The notes beneath the pieces were generated by a model that made no database searches, was not told the DNA's origin, and saw only the letters and a program-made list of their open reading frames with translations. Made by a program: the position numbers and the translations under genes. Below, in pieces: positions 50,218-59,350 of a DNA stretch of 64,000 nucleotides. Numbering within the stretch: position 1 is the first letter of the stretch; every line of letters begins with the position of its first letter. Source of the stretch: M3007 sp031425035. GTDB lineage: Bacteria; Bacteroidota; Bacteroidia; Chitinophagales; Saprospiraceae. The stretch is from positions 11,485-75,484 of the forward strand of contig JANPIN010000038.1 in assembly GCA_031425035.1 (NCBI GenBank), in the 5' to 3' direction.

Positions 50218-51351
50218 ATGCAAGAACCTGCCATTCACAACCAGGCTGAAATAGACGCCGAAACCCAGAAAACCCTGCGTTCCTTCCGGGCGTCGCGCAT
50301 GATCCTGCCCATTCTGCTGGGCATTGCGGCGGTGGGTTATTTGTTCTACCGGCAGTTCGATCTGGAACAGTTTCGGGAAATACACTGGAGCTGGCGGGCA
50401 TTCGGCTGGATTGGGGTGGCGTTCGGGCTGCTGATCCTCCGGCATTTATTTTATTCCTTTCGCTTGTACTACCTCACCGGCGGCTATTTTACCTGGTGGA
50501 AGTGTATTCAGCTCATCATTTTATGGGAATTCAGCGCCGCGATCACGCCCACCAGTAAGGGTGGGCCGCTGGTCATGATGTTCGTGCTGACCAAGGAAAA
50601 ACTGGCCGCCGGACGCACGGCCGCCGCGGTGATCTACGCCATGGTGCTCGATTCGGGCTTTTTCGTCCTGACCCTGCCGCTGTGGCTGGCACTTTACGGT
50701 CCGCCGATGCTCTATCCCGGCATGCATTCCTTCAACGACCTGAACCTGGCGAACGTGGCTTTTTTCACCACCTACGCCATCATGCTGGTCTACTGGATCG
50801 TGCTGATGTTTTTCCTGTTCGTCAAACCCCAATATGCCGAAGGCGCGCTGGACTGGCTGGCGCGGCGCCGTTTTCTGAAAAAAGTAGCGCCCAAACTCCG
50901 CCGTATCGGCGAAGAATTTGCCCGCGCCGCCGACGAAATGAAGCAGCAAGACTGGCGCTACCACCTGCGGGTGATCATCGGAACGGTCGGCGCCTGGACC
51001 TGCAAATTCATCATGATCAACTGCCTCATCATCGCCATCGTGCCCAGTACGCCGGTCGATGGCGCCACGCAGGCCTTTATTTATGCGCGGCTGGTGGCCA
51101 TGTTCATCATTATGGCCTTCAGTCCGACGCCCGGCGGGGCAGGACTGGCGGAAATGGCCCTCGTCGATTTCACCAGCGACTACGTACCCAAGGGCATTGG
51201 CCTGGTGGTGGCGCTGCTCTGGCGCGGCATGGCCTACTATGGCTACCTGCTGCTGGGCGCCATCGTGGTCCCGGGCTGGATTGCGCTGCACATCGGTAAA
51301 AAGCCCAAAGTGGAAAAACCGGGAAACGCCGGGAAAAGGGCTAGCTCTTAA
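50218..51351 (+). CDS. Lysylphosphatidylglycerol synthase TM region/flippase-like membrane protein
   Basis: 377 residues with about seven or eight membrane segments, starting after a 35-residue polar N-terminus (ILPILLGIAAVGYLFYRQF). The signature FSAAITPTSKGGPLVMMFVLTKEKLAAGRTAAAVIYAMVLD and, later, AFSPTPGGAGLAEMAL match the UPF0104/LPG_synthase_TM family, which includes the MprF flippase part. No lysyltransferase domain is attached, so the lipid or substrate moved is unknown. It overlaps operonically with the TauE/SafE gene, which starts five bases after its stop. Confidence 0.88.
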   Translation: MQEPAIHNQAEIDAETQKTLRSFRASRMILPILLGIAAVGYLFYRQFDLEQFREIHWSWRAFGWIGVAFGLLILRHLFYSFRLYYLTGGYFTWWKCIQLIILWEFSAAITPTSKGGPLVMMFVLTKEKLAAGRTAAAVIYAMVLDSGFFVLTLPLWLALYGPPMLYPGMHSFNDLNLANVAFFTTYAIMLVYWIVLMFFLFVKPQYAEGALDWLARRRFLKKVAPKLRRIGEEFARAADEMKQQDWRYHLRVIIGTVGAWTCKFIMINCLIIAIVPSTPVDGATQAFIYARLVAMFIIMAFSPTPGGAGLAEMALVDFTSDYVPKGIGLVVALLWRGMAYYGYLLLGAIVVPGWIALHIGKKPKVEKPGNAGKRASS

Positions 51352-51356
51352 GGTGC

Positions 51357-52124
51357 ATGGAGCTGTACTTACTCTGTTTTTTTGCGTTTTTAGCCGGCTT
51401 TATTGACAGCATTGTGGGCGGAGGCGGCCTGGTGCAGGTGCCGGCATTTTTCATACTTTTTCCGCAACTGTCTGTCCCCCAGATCATTGGCACCAACCGC
51501 CTGGCTTCGGCGGCCGGCACGGCACTAGCCGCCTGGACCTATGCACGGACCGTCACCATTCCGTGGAAAACCGTGCTTTTTGCCGGCGTCGGCGCGGCTA
51601 CCATGTCTTACACCGGCTCGACGGTACAAAGCCTGCTGCCCTCGGCGGCGCTCAAACCGATCATTCTGGTGCTGATCGTGGCCATCGCTATTTTCACTTA
51701 CCGCAAAAAGAATTTCGGCCAGCACGAAGACATCCGTCCGGCGGCGGAGCAAGTGCCGTGGTATGCCCTGGCCATTGGTATGACGCTGGGTTTTTACAAC
51801 GGTTTTGTGGGCCCCGGCACCGGCAGCCTGCTGGTTTTTGCCTTCGTCAGCGTGATCGGATATAGTTTTTTACGGGCTTCCGCGCTGTCTAAAATGGTCA
51901 ACGTGATCGGCGATTCCTCGTCGCTGGTGTTCTTTTTATTTCATGGCTACATCCTTTTCCACATCGCGCTGCCAATGATGGTCTGCAACATGGGCGGTTC
52001 CTATGCCGGCAGCCGACTGGCCATTTTACGGGGCAATGCGTTTATCAGAAAGGTGTTTATCGTGGTGGTAGCAGGGATAGTGCTGCGGTTCGGCTGGGAC
52101 GTGGTGAAGCTTTGGTGGAAGTAA
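51357..52124 (+). CDS. Sulfite exporter TauE/SafE family membrane protein
   Basis: 255 residues, about eight membrane segments in two repeats. The first repeat begins AFLAGFIDSIVGGGGLVQVPAFFILFP and the second YALAIGMTLGFYNGFVGPGTGSLLVF, both with the family's GGGG or GPGTG signature. Members move sulfur-containing or other anions, or have no known substrate. Start ATG 51357, five bases after the upstream membrane-protein stop, so the two are one transcription unit. Confidence 0.93.
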   Translation: MELYLLCFFAFLAGFIDSIVGGGGLVQVPAFFILFPQLSVPQIIGTNRLASAAGTALAAWTYARTVTIPWKTVLFAGVGAATMSYTGSTVQSLLPSAALKPIILVLIVAIAIFTYRKKNFGQHEDIRPAAEQVPWYALAIGMTLGFYNGFVGPGTGSLLVFAFVSVIGYSFLRASALSKMVNVIGDSSSLVFFLFHGYILFHIALPMMVCNMGGSYAGSRLAILRGNAFIRKVFIVVVAGIVLRFGWDVVKLWWK

Positions 52125-52268
52125 TTTTAAAAACACTGAACTATCCATTTTGAACGGGGGTTAAGATGGAGGAGACTTTAAAGACTGTTTTTAAGCTTTA
52201 AAACCGCAATCTATAGCCGCTCAATTCTAAAATCTTTATCCATCCTACACCACGCTAAACGAATCTAC

Positions 52269-52619
52269 ATGACGCGCAAAGAACTTACCGAAGAGTATAA
52301 AAACACCAAATTCCGCCAGGGTGTCTTCCAGGTCCGGAACCTGGTCAATAATAAAATCCTCATCGAAGGTACTTCCAACCTGGATAAAATCTGGAACCGC
52401 CACCGAGTGGAACTGGGTTTTGGCAACCACCGCAATACGGAACTTCAAAAAGACTGGAAGGCCTATGGAGAAGAAAATTTCTCCTTTGAAATCCTGGCTG
52501 AACTGGAAAAACAACCCGGGCTGGATATGAAAAAGGAAATTAAACTGCTGACCCAGCTGTATATGGAGGAGCTACAGCCATACGAAGAGAAAGGGTACCA
52601 TAAAAAATCAGGCAAATAA
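52269..52619 (+). CDS. GIY-YIG nuclease family protein, degenerate
   Basis: 116 residues. FRQGVFQVRNLVNNKILIEGTSNLDKIWNRHRVELGFG matches a small GIY-YIG-like group, but the two conserved strands read GVF and ILIEG instead of GIY and YIG, so catalytic competence is doubtful. A later ENFSFEILAELE stretch supplies the usual Phe/Glu. No DNA-binding domain is attached, and there is no intron or homing context. Its role is unknown. The GNAT gene starts two bases after the stop, so translation is probably coupled. Confidence 0.78.
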   Translation: MTRKELTEEYKNTKFRQGVFQVRNLVNNKILIEGTSNLDKIWNRHRVELGFGNHRNTELQKDWKAYGEENFSFEILAELEKQPGLDMKKEIKLLTQLYMEELQPYEEKGYHKKSGK

Positions 52620-52621
52620 TC

Positions 52622-53173
52622 TTGGAAACCTTACACATCCACACCGCCCGCCTCCAGATCCGTAACCTCCAGCCCGGCGACCTGGCCGATTTCCACCGCT
52701 ACCGCTCCAACCCGGAGGTGACCAAATACCAGGGTTTCGACGTGATGACGCTGGAGGAAGCGGCCGCCTTTATCGCCCGCCAACTGGATAAGCAGTTTGG
52801 TAAAGCCGGCGAATGGGTGCAGTACGGTATTGAAAATAAAATAACCCGCACGCTCATTGGCGACTGCGCCATTAAACTGGACGGCAGCGATCCCAGAATA
52901 GCCGAGATCGGGATCACTATTTCCCACCTCGAACAGCAAAAGGGCTACGCGAAAGAAGTCATGCTGGGTATTCTGGCCTTTCTGTTCGATAAAAAAGGCC
53001 TGCACCGGGTAGTCGAAACCGTCGATGCGGAAAATATCGCCTCCATCAATTTATTGAAAAGCTGCGGTTTCCGGCAGGAAGGTCATTTCATCGAAAACAT
53101 CTTTTTCAAAGGCCAATGGGGCAGCGAGTATCAGTACGCCCTGCTCAAACGCGAGTGGAACGCGAAAAAATGA
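52622..53173 (+). CDS. GNAT family N-acetyltransferase (RimJ/RimL type)
   Basis: 183 residues from a TTG start (METLHIHTARLQIRNLQ), the only start that fits; the next ATG is inside the fold. Acetyl-CoA loop region ISHLEQQKGYAKEVMLGILAFLF, preceded by DCAIKLDGSDPRIAEIGITI and followed by VVETVDAENIASINLLKSCGFRQEGHF, the classic end of the RimJ-like subgroup. Substrate unknown: protein N-termini, sugars or small amines are all possible. Two bases downstream of the GIY-YIG gene. Confidence 0.92.
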   Translation: METLHIHTARLQIRNLQPGDLADFHRYRSNPEVTKYQGFDVMTLEEAAAFIARQLDKQFGKAGEWVQYGIENKITRTLIGDCAIKLDGSDPRIAEIGITISHLEQQKGYAKEVMLGILAFLFDKKGLHRVVETVDAENIASINLLKSCGFRQEGHFIENIFFKGQWGSEYQYALLKREWNAKK

Positions 53174-53227
53174 TGGCCGCTTTTTAAACGAACTGCCTTT
53201 CCTTTGCCGTCCATTAACTGCCTTACC

Positions 53228-54406
53228 GTGAGAAAAATAACTGCCGACTGGGTCCATCCCATTTCCTCCGCACCCATTGCCCAGGGCGTGGTCATCACCG
53301 ACGATCAGGGTAAAATACTGACCATTGAAAACCGCGACCAGCATGATCCGGCCAGTCTGGAAGTGCATGCGGGCTGGCTCGTCCCCGGTTTTATCAATAC
53401 GCACTGCCACCTCGAACTTTCGCATTTAAAAGGGAAAGTGGACACCGGCACCGGCCTTATTCCCTTCATTACCAACGTGGTCACCCAACGCGGCGCCTCG
53501 GCCGAAGTCATTCACGAAGCCATTACCCAGGCCGAAAATGAGATGCTGGCCGGCGGCATCGTCGCGGTCGGCGACATTTCCAACGCGCCGGATACCTTCG
53601 CCACCAAGGCGCAGGGACGACTGCGGTATTACACCTTCCTGGAAATGTTCGACTTTTTGCAGGCGACCGGTGCGGACGCTACTTTCGACAAGGGACTGGC
53701 CGTTTATGAGCAACTCACCCTCGCCGGTGGCGCCGCCCGCAGTTACGTGCCGCATGCGCCTTATACGGTGAGTCCGGCGCTGTTCCGTCGTATTCGGGAG
53801 GCCAATGCGCCCGCCGGCATAACGGTGAGCATCCACAACCAGGAAACGCCGCCGGAGAACCTGCTTTTCCTGGAAAAAACCGGCGATTTCCTCGATTTCT
53901 ACGGCCGCTTCGGTATTTCCCTGGACGCCTTCGAAGCCACCGGGCAAACCGCCATTCACTACGCGCTGCGCCACCTCAACCCGGATAACCGCACGCTGTT
54001 CGTACACAATACCCTGAGTACCCCCGACGACGTGCAGGCCGCACAAACCTGGAGCCCGAACGTCTACTGGGCCACCTGCCCCAACGCCAATTTATACATC
54101 GAAAACCGCCTGCCGAACTACCGGACTTTTATCAACGAAAATGCCCGCCTGACCATCGGCACGGATAGCCTGACCTCCAACTGGCAGCTTTCTATTCTGG
54201 AAGAAATGAAGACCATTGCCCGCTACCAGAGTTATGTGCCGGTAGACACCCTCCTGCGCTGGGCGACGCTGAACGGCGCACAAGCACTGGGCTTTGAAGA
54301 TACGCTGGGCAGCCTGGAAGTCGGCAAAACGCCGGGGCTCGTTCTCCTGCAAGTGATGGAGAGCGGCCAGGTCAGCCCGGCCACTACGGCGAAACGCCTG
54401 GTGTAA
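53228..54406 (+). CDS. Amidohydrolase (TRZ/ATZ/aminohydrolase subtype)
   Basis: 392 residues from a GTG at 53228 (RKITADWVHPISSAPI); a TTG eight codons earlier is less likely because a near-consensus -7 element (TTCCTTTG, 53,199-53,206) covers it. Metal site: NTHCHLELSH (HxH) near the start, SIHNQETPPEN with the third His, and GTDSLTSNW with the catalytic Asp near 315. Relatives deaminate adenosine-like compounds or triazines. A role as aminofutalosine deaminase in menaquinone synthesis is possible but unproven. It converges on the frameshifted META gene with a two-base gap. Confidence 0.88.
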   Translation: MRKITADWVHPISSAPIAQGVVITDDQGKILTIENRDQHDPASLEVHAGWLVPGFINTHCHLELSHLKGKVDTGTGLIPFITNVVTQRGASAEVIHEAITQAENEMLAGGIVAVGDISNAPDTFATKAQGRLRYYTFLEMFDFLQATGADATFDKGLAVYEQLTLAGGAARSYVPHAPYTVSPALFRRIREANAPAGITVSIHNQETPPENLLFLEKTGDFLDFYGRFGISLDAFEATGQTAIHYALRHLNPDNRTLFVHNTLSTPDDVQAAQTWSPNVYWATCPNANLYIENRLPNYRTFINENARLTIGTDSLTSNWQLSILEEMKTIARYQSYVPVDTLLRWATLNGAQALGFEDTLGSLEVGKTPGLVLLQVMESGQVSPATTAKRLV

Positions 54407-54408
54407 AA

Positions 54409-54815
54409 TCAGGGTTTCATGAACACCAGCGAAGCATTTTGGCGGTAGAAGGTCAGCGTACCCTTCTCCATGCGCCAGGAAAATTCGCCCTCCAGCACTT
54501 TGAAGTAAGCCGATTCCCAGTTATTGGCCGGGCAGTACATTTTGGTTGACATGACCGGTCCGAACGCCACCTTATCGCCGGTGACCGAATACGTCGCGTT
54601 GTACCCGTTACAACCGCCGTTTCCCGTAATCGTCCCTTCCTTCAAACTGGCGGTGATCTTGGTAGCAGCGGTATAGTCTGGGTAGCGCCGCCGTCGACAA
54701 TGGTTTTCAACTGCCAAGTGCCCATTTCCACCCCACTGGTGGTTTTGCTTTTGTGGCAGATAAATCCGGTGAACAGCAGCAGCAGCAGCAGACTGGTAAA
54801 GAGGAGGTTACGCAT
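54409..54815 (-). pseudogene. META-domain (HslJ-like) lipoprotein gene with a frameshift
   Basis: The signal-peptide frame starts at ATG 54815 (MRNLLFTSLLLLLLFTGFIC) and reads on through GTWQLKTIVDGG, the start of a META domain. The rest of the domain (PDYTAATKITASL, GTITGNGGCNGYNATYS, VMSTKMYCP, GTLTFYRQNASLVFM) is in another frame and ends at 54409. The switch falls near 54,686-54,694, in GCGCCGCCG, and needs one base more or fewer. Slippage in the GCC run, a real inactivating change, or a sequence error would all fit. The intact protein would be a small outer-membrane lipoprotein of the META/HslJ type. Confidence 0.75.
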
Positions 54816-54866
54816 GGTTTTATGTTATTTAAGGTAGGAAATGGGAGTCGTACGCCGGGCAAAAAT

Positions 54867-54902
54867 AACGGCAGTTGATGGACTGCGCCACCAACTGCCG
54901 TT
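54867..54902 (-). terminator. Terminator of the symporter gene
   Basis: AACGGCAGTTG...CAACTGCCGTT stem with an inner TGG/CCA. On the minus strand it is followed by ATTTTTGCC. It starts 22 bases past the symporter stop. Confidence 0.8.
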
Positions 54903-54923
54903 GAAATTTCTACTAACCTGGTT

Positions 54924-56621
54924 TTACCAGAAAATCAGGTACAACGCGGAAATGACCCCCAGTACGATGACCACGCCGATCGCAAAACCCTGCGACGTGC
55001 GGAACATACTGGTATCCACCTCGATATTGTGCACCCGTTTCTGACCCTGTACGTCGAAGAAACTGATGAGCATCATCAGCGCGACCAGAATCAGGAACAC
55101 ATAACCCATACGGTGCAGGAAGGGCAGATCCACCAGGGCTTCCTGGAGTAATAAACCCACCGGAATGGTAGCGATAGCGCCCGCCAGCGCCGCACTGGCC
55201 GTCGTCCGTTTCCAGAACATACCCAGCAGGAAAATAGCCACCACACCCGGGGAAACCAGGCCGGTGAAATCCTGCACAAACTGGAAGGCCTGACCGAAGT
55301 TACTCAATTGAGGAGCGACCACCACGCCGATGATCATCGCCACAATAATGGCTATGCGGCCGGTTCTGACCTGCTGTGCCTCCGTGGCGTCGCGGTTGAA
55401 AAATTTCTTATAAATATCCAGGGTGAAAATGGTCGAAATACTGTTGGCTTTACCGGCCAGCGAAGCCACAATAGCAGCCGTCAGGGCGGCAAAGGCCAGA
55501 CCTTTCATCCCGATGGGCAGCAGTCGAAGCAGCACCGGGTAAGCATTATCGGGCACCAGGGCCATCATGGCCCGACCATTAGGGTCCAGCAGCGGTTTGC
55601 CGGCGGCATCCAGCATCGGGCTGAGCATACTTTGCTGAAAAATATCCACGCCTTCCTTGTGCAGCAGGAACACGGCAATACCAGGCAGCACCACGATCAC
55701 CGGCATCAGCAATTTCAAAAAAGCGGCAAACAGCAGACCCGAACGGGCCGTCGGCAGATCGGCGCCCAGGGCCCGCTGCGTAATATACTGGTTGAAGCCC
55801 CAGTAGTTGAGGTTGGCGATCCACATGGCGCCGAACAGCACCGCCAGACCAGGTAGTTTGGCGTAGGCGTCTTCGGTCCCATTTTTACCATTGGGCATCA
55901 TGATCTGCCCCGGCTCCAGAATCATGTGGAAGTGGTCGCTGGCCTTTTCTTTCAAAAAACCAAGACCCGCCAGGGCGCCGCTGCCACCAAAATGCTGCGA
56001 AACCATATCGAGGGCGATATAAGTCGTGAGCAGGCCGCCGAAAGTCAGGACGACCACCTGGATCACGTCTGTGTAACCAATGACTTTCATGCCACCCAGG
56101 GTGATGAACACCGCAAAAACGGCCAGACCGATCGTACAAATGGTAAAATCAAGTCCTGCCACTTTACTCACCGCCACGGCGCCGAGGTAAAGAATGGACG
56201 TCAGGTTGACAAATACGTACACCAGCAACCAGAACACCGCCATAATAGTTGCGACCAGCGGACTGAAGCGCTGGGCCAGGAACTGCGGCATGGTGTAAAT
56301 TTTATTCTTCAGGTAAATCGGCAGGAAAAACACCGCCACCACGATCAGCGTAGCCGCCGCCATCCATTCATAGGAAGCAATGGCCAGACCCATGGCAAAA
56401 CCGGAACCCGACATACCCACAAATTGCTCGGCGCTGATGTTGGAAGCAATAAGCGAGGCGCCGATGGCCCACCAGGTCAGCGACCCTTCGGCCAGGAAAA
56501 AATCCTTGGCGCTGGCCGCCGCATTGCGCTTTCGCTGATAAATCCAGTAGCCATAACCTGCTACGATGACGAAATAAATCAGGAAAACGACGAAATCCCA
56601 GTAGTGTAATTGGTTGCCCAT
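54924..56621 (-). CDS. Sodium/solute symporter (SSS family, SGLT-like)
   Basis: 565 residues and about 14 membrane segments. The core starts with DFFLAEGSLTWWAIGASLIASNISAEQFVGMSGSGFAMGLAIASYEW, the SSS signature including the Na-site Ser/Asn. GGMKVIGYTDVIQVVVLTFGG is the second family signature, and NLNYWGFNQYITQRALGA resembles the sugar-binding region of SGLT. Substrate likely a sugar or polyol. No sugar-utilisation genes are adjacent. The leader is long (about 110 bases) if the -7 element at 56,741 is used. Confidence 0.92.
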   Translation of the reverse strand: MGNQLHYWDFVVFLIYFVIVAGYGYWIYQRKRNAAASAKDFFLAEGSLTWWAIGASLIASNISAEQFVGMSGSGFAMGLAIASYEWMAAATLIVVAVFFLPIYLKNKIYTMPQFLAQRFSPLVATIMAVFWLLVYVFVNLTSILYLGAVAVSKVAGLDFTICTIGLAVFAVFITLGGMKVIGYTDVIQVVVLTFGGLLTTYIALDMVSQHFGGSGALAGLGFLKEKASDHFHMILEPGQIMMPNGKNGTEDAYAKLPGLAVLFGAMWIANLNYWGFNQYITQRALGADLPTARSGLLFAAFLKLLMPVIVVLPGIAVFLLHKEGVDIFQQSMLSPMLDAAGKPLLDPNGRAMMALVPDNAYPVLLRLLPIGMKGLAFAALTAAIVASLAGKANSISTIFTLDIYKKFFNRDATEAQQVRTGRIAIIVAMIIGVVVAPQLSNFGQAFQFVQDFTGLVSPGVVAIFLLGMFWKRTTASAALAGAIATIPVGLLLQEALVDLPFLHRMGYVFLILVALMMLISFFDVQGQKRVHNIEVDTSMFRTSQGFAIGVVIVLGVISALYLIFW

Positions 56622-56740
56622 GTGTGATTGTTTTAGCCGCCGTATTTTTCTAGCCGAGGGGCAGAAATGCGTGCGTTCAAAATGAGTGGTTAAAAAGGAA
56701 ATAAGGAACGAAATAAAAAAAGCAGGCTTCTAAGGCCGCC

Positions 56741-56748
56741 CAAATATA
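56741..56748 (-). promoter_or_regulatory. -7 element of the symporter gene
   Basis: The minus strand reads TATATTTG, matching TAnnTTTG. No clear -33 element. Confidence 0.4.
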
Positions 56749-56857
56749 TATAAGGTCGGCAAGTTGTAGCCGGGTGGATAAAAAATTTCAATTTCCCGCT
56801 TCGCTTTGTTTTTCCAAAGTAAAGTCTTTTCTTTGCACCCGCTCTTATAGCGAAAAC

Positions 56858-56928
56858 GGTTTCCTGGCCGAGCGGTTAGGCACAGCTCTGCAAAAGCTGC
56901 TACAGCGGTTCGAATCCGCTGGAAACCT
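56858..56928 (+). tRNA. tRNA-Cys (GCA)
   Basis: 71 bases: acceptor GGTTTCC/GGAAACC with discriminator T, D arm TGGCCGAGCGGTTAGGCA, anticodon loop CTGCAAA with anticodon GCA, T arm CGGTTCGAATCCG. It stands alone with its own terminator. Confidence 0.95.
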
Positions 56929-56935
56929 CTTCTTC

Positions 56936-56973
56936 AAAAGCCCTTGTCAGCCTCTGCTGGCCAGGGCTTTTTT
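56936..56973 (+). terminator. Terminator of tRNA-Cys
   Basis: GCCCT...AGGGC stem with inner CAGC/GCTG, an A-run before and six T after (56,968-56,973). It begins 8 bases past the tRNA. Confidence 0.85.
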
Positions 56974-57042
56974 CTTTGGCGACGACGCCCTAGCCTGCTA
57001 AACCCCGCTAAATTTTTTCTAAACCCGATCTAAACGATTTCC

Positions 57043-59103
57043 ATGAGCACCTTCTCCTACAAAGAAATTATTCGCCAGGAACAGGAACAACTGCGCTTAC
57101 GCCGGCAGAAACTTGGTCAGGAACACGGCACGCCGGATCAGGCCAACTGGTTTGGCATCGCCCTCAGCGGCGGCGGCATTCGTTCGGCCATCATAAATCT
57201 GGGACTACTGCGTACGCTCAATAAATTCGGCATCCTGCAGCGCGCGGATTACCTGAGCTCGGTGTCGGGCGGCGGTTATACCCACGCCTACGTGCAGGAG
57301 ACCGCCAAAGAAAAAAATGATTTCAACGAGCTGTTTACCGGCGAACAAATTACCGCGCTGCGGCAGAACGGGGAATACCTCATTCCCGGCCAGGGCTTCT
57401 GGAAACGCGCCAATTTATTCCTGCTCATGGTGGCTTTCCTGGTCAGCTGGCTGATGAGCCTGGTCAGCCCCATCCTAGTCGCAGGCATTATTTATTACCT
57501 GTTCCAGCTGATCATCAGTTTCACGTCCAATCCGGTTTTCGGCACCAATTCCTTCGCCCTGCAGTGCTGTAACTGGGCCTGGTACGTTGCCGGCGCCCTT
57601 TTTGTCGCGCATTTTCTGATCAACACCGTCCTGAATTTCAACCTGAACGTTTCCAAACAATTCAACCGGGTGGAATCCGTGCTGGCCGTGATCGGGGTTT
57701 TTCTCTACGCCTGGATTGTATTGTCGGGTATTCAACCGATGGACCACCTGACGAATAGTGTGCGTCTGGACTACCTGATCAACGCCGTCCTGCTGTTTTC
57801 GCTGGGTTTTTTCACCAACCCAAACGCCATTAGTTTTCACCGCTTTTACCGTAAACAGCTGGCCGATCTGTTCCTGCGTTTTGTCAAAGAACACCGAAAC
57901 ATTCCGCTGAAAGACGTTTTTAACGTCCATTCCAGCGAACGCAAAGACTATCTGGCGCCTTACCCGCTGATCAACACCTGCCTGAATCTGCAGAATCCGG
58001 GCGGCGGCGAAAAGTTCAAAGGCTCCAAAGCCAGCGATTATTTCCTGCTCAGCCCGCTGTTCTGCGGTTCCAAACTGACCTGCTACGTCCCCACTGATCG
58101 CTACCGGGACTATAAAAAAATGACGCTGCCGGCTGCAGTGACCATTTCGGCAGCGGCGATGAATCCCGGCATGGGCGTTTATTCGAATAAAATGCTGAGC
58201 ATCATGATGACCATCTTCAATGCCCGGCTGGGCTTCTGGGTGTCCAATCCGATCACGCTGCAGCGGGCCTACGCGATCGTCTGGTGGCCTATTTATTTCT
58301 TTAAAGAACTACTGGGCCGCATCGGGCTGTCCAATAAAATGATCAATATTTCTGACGGCGGCCACATTGAAAACCTGGGCGTGTACGAACTGCTGCGCCG
58401 GAACTGCCGCCTCATTATTTCGGTAGATGCCGGGGAAGACAAGCTGTACAGTTTTGCCGATCTGAACAACCTGATCATCCGGGCGCGCAACGAACTGGGC
58501 CTGGAAATTCGTTTTCGCGCCGATCAGCAACCCGAAGACCTGATCCGCCCGCGGCCTTCGCAGGTGTATTCGCGGCAGCGCTACGCCATCGCCGATATCT
58601 GGAAATGCTGGGAGGATGAAAAGATCATCGACCCGGTGACCGGCCTGGAAACGCTGAAGATCACCAACTTCGATACGCCATTTAAAGTGGGGACTTTCGT
58701 GTACGTCAAGTCGTCGGTCATGGCCCCGGCCGGCAAGCCTTTTTTGTCGGAAACGGATGATTATTTGAAATACGGCACCTATAAATACAAGATTTACCAC
58801 CCCGACTTTCCCCATGAGTCCACGAGCGATCAGTTTTTCGACGATATTCAATGGGAATCGTACTACCAGCTCGGCCAGTATTTGGGCGCCGATCTGCTGG
58901 GCGTCAACAACCTGGAGCAGTACGATACCAAACCCGGTGAAAGCCTATCAGTAGAGCAGCTATTGAACTGGTTCGACGAGCGGGACACCTTGTTCCCTAC
59001 CGCCACCGCCCAGCGCGGGGCAACGGTTATCGAAGAAGAAGTATTGGAAGGCGTGCGCGGACCGGCGGCGGTGGTGGCTCCCGACGTGCAGTACCGCATG
59101 TAA
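57043..59103 (+). CDS. Patatin-like phospholipase with embedded membrane segments
   Basis: 686 residues. Patatin motifs: oxyanion loop GGGIRS at 43-48, nucleophile elbow LSSVSGGGYTHA with Ser75, and the catalytic Asp in ISDGGHIENLGVYELLRR near 436. Between elbow and Asp lie four or five hydrophobic helices, about 124-155, 175-195, 210-235 and 245-260 (LFLLMVAFLVSWLMSLVSP first), so the lipase domain is split by a membrane insert. The protein is probably an inner-membrane lipid hydrolase. The large split form is less common than soluble patatins. It lies about 250 bases upstream of PBP1A. Confidence 0.9.
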   Translation: MSTFSYKEIIRQEQEQLRLRRQKLGQEHGTPDQANWFGIALSGGGIRSAIINLGLLRTLNKFGILQRADYLSSVSGGGYTHAYVQETAKEKNDFNELFTGEQITALRQNGEYLIPGQGFWKRANLFLLMVAFLVSWLMSLVSPILVAGIIYYLFQLIISFTSNPVFGTNSFALQCCNWAWYVAGALFVAHFLINTVLNFNLNVSKQFNRVESVLAVIGVFLYAWIVLSGIQPMDHLTNSVRLDYLINAVLLFSLGFFTNPNAISFHRFYRKQLADLFLRFVKEHRNIPLKDVFNVHSSERKDYLAPYPLINTCLNLQNPGGGEKFKGSKASDYFLLSPLFCGSKLTCYVPTDRYRDYKKMTLPAAVTISAAAMNPGMGVYSNKMLSIMMTIFNARLGFWVSNPITLQRAYAIVWWPIYFFKELLGRIGLSNKMINISDGGHIENLGVYELLRRNCRLIISVDAGEDKLYSFADLNNLIIRARNELGLEIRFRADQQPEDLIRPRPSQVYSRQRYAIADIWKCWEDEKIIDPVTGLETLKITNFDTPFKVGTFVYVKSSVMAPAGKPFLSETDDYLKYGTYKYKIYHPDFPHESTSDQFFDDIQWESYYQLGQYLGADLLGVNNLEQYDTKPGESLSVEQLLNWFDERDTLFPTATAQRGATVIEEEVLEGVRGPAAVVAPDVQYRM

Positions 59104-59218
59104 AGATCAGCGGGCGGGCGTGGAGAAAAAGTCGGGTAGTGCGGGTCCCGGTCATTTTTTTTATCTTCGCCCATCCCAAGTAAAGCAGGTGAAAATTAAA
59201 CGTGGCCGGCACCGGTTG

Positions 59219-59243
59219 GGTCTTTTGCTTTTCTAAAAAGACC
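59219..59243 (+). promoter_or_regulatory. Hairpin in the patatin-PBP1A spacer
   Basis: GGTCTTTT and AAAAAGACC pair around a short loop, with CCGG flanks that extend the stem. A near -7 element (TATCTTCG, 59,162-59,169) lies upstream, so the hairpin would be in the PBP1A leader. Confidence 0.35.
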
Positions 59244-59350
59244 GGCTGCCAGCCATGGTTTTCCGGCCTTTACAATTTTTGCCCGGCCTTTGCAGTTTGT
59301 TCGCGCTGATCCGCAGCGTGAAAGCCGATTTAAAGTGATAGTCCCCTCGT

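Noticed and set aside
52269..52619. GIY-YIG protein as a homing endonuclease or mobile intron remnant
   Set aside because: No intron, intein or split gene is next to it, and its motif is degenerate. It sits in an ordinary two-gene unit with a GNAT gene.
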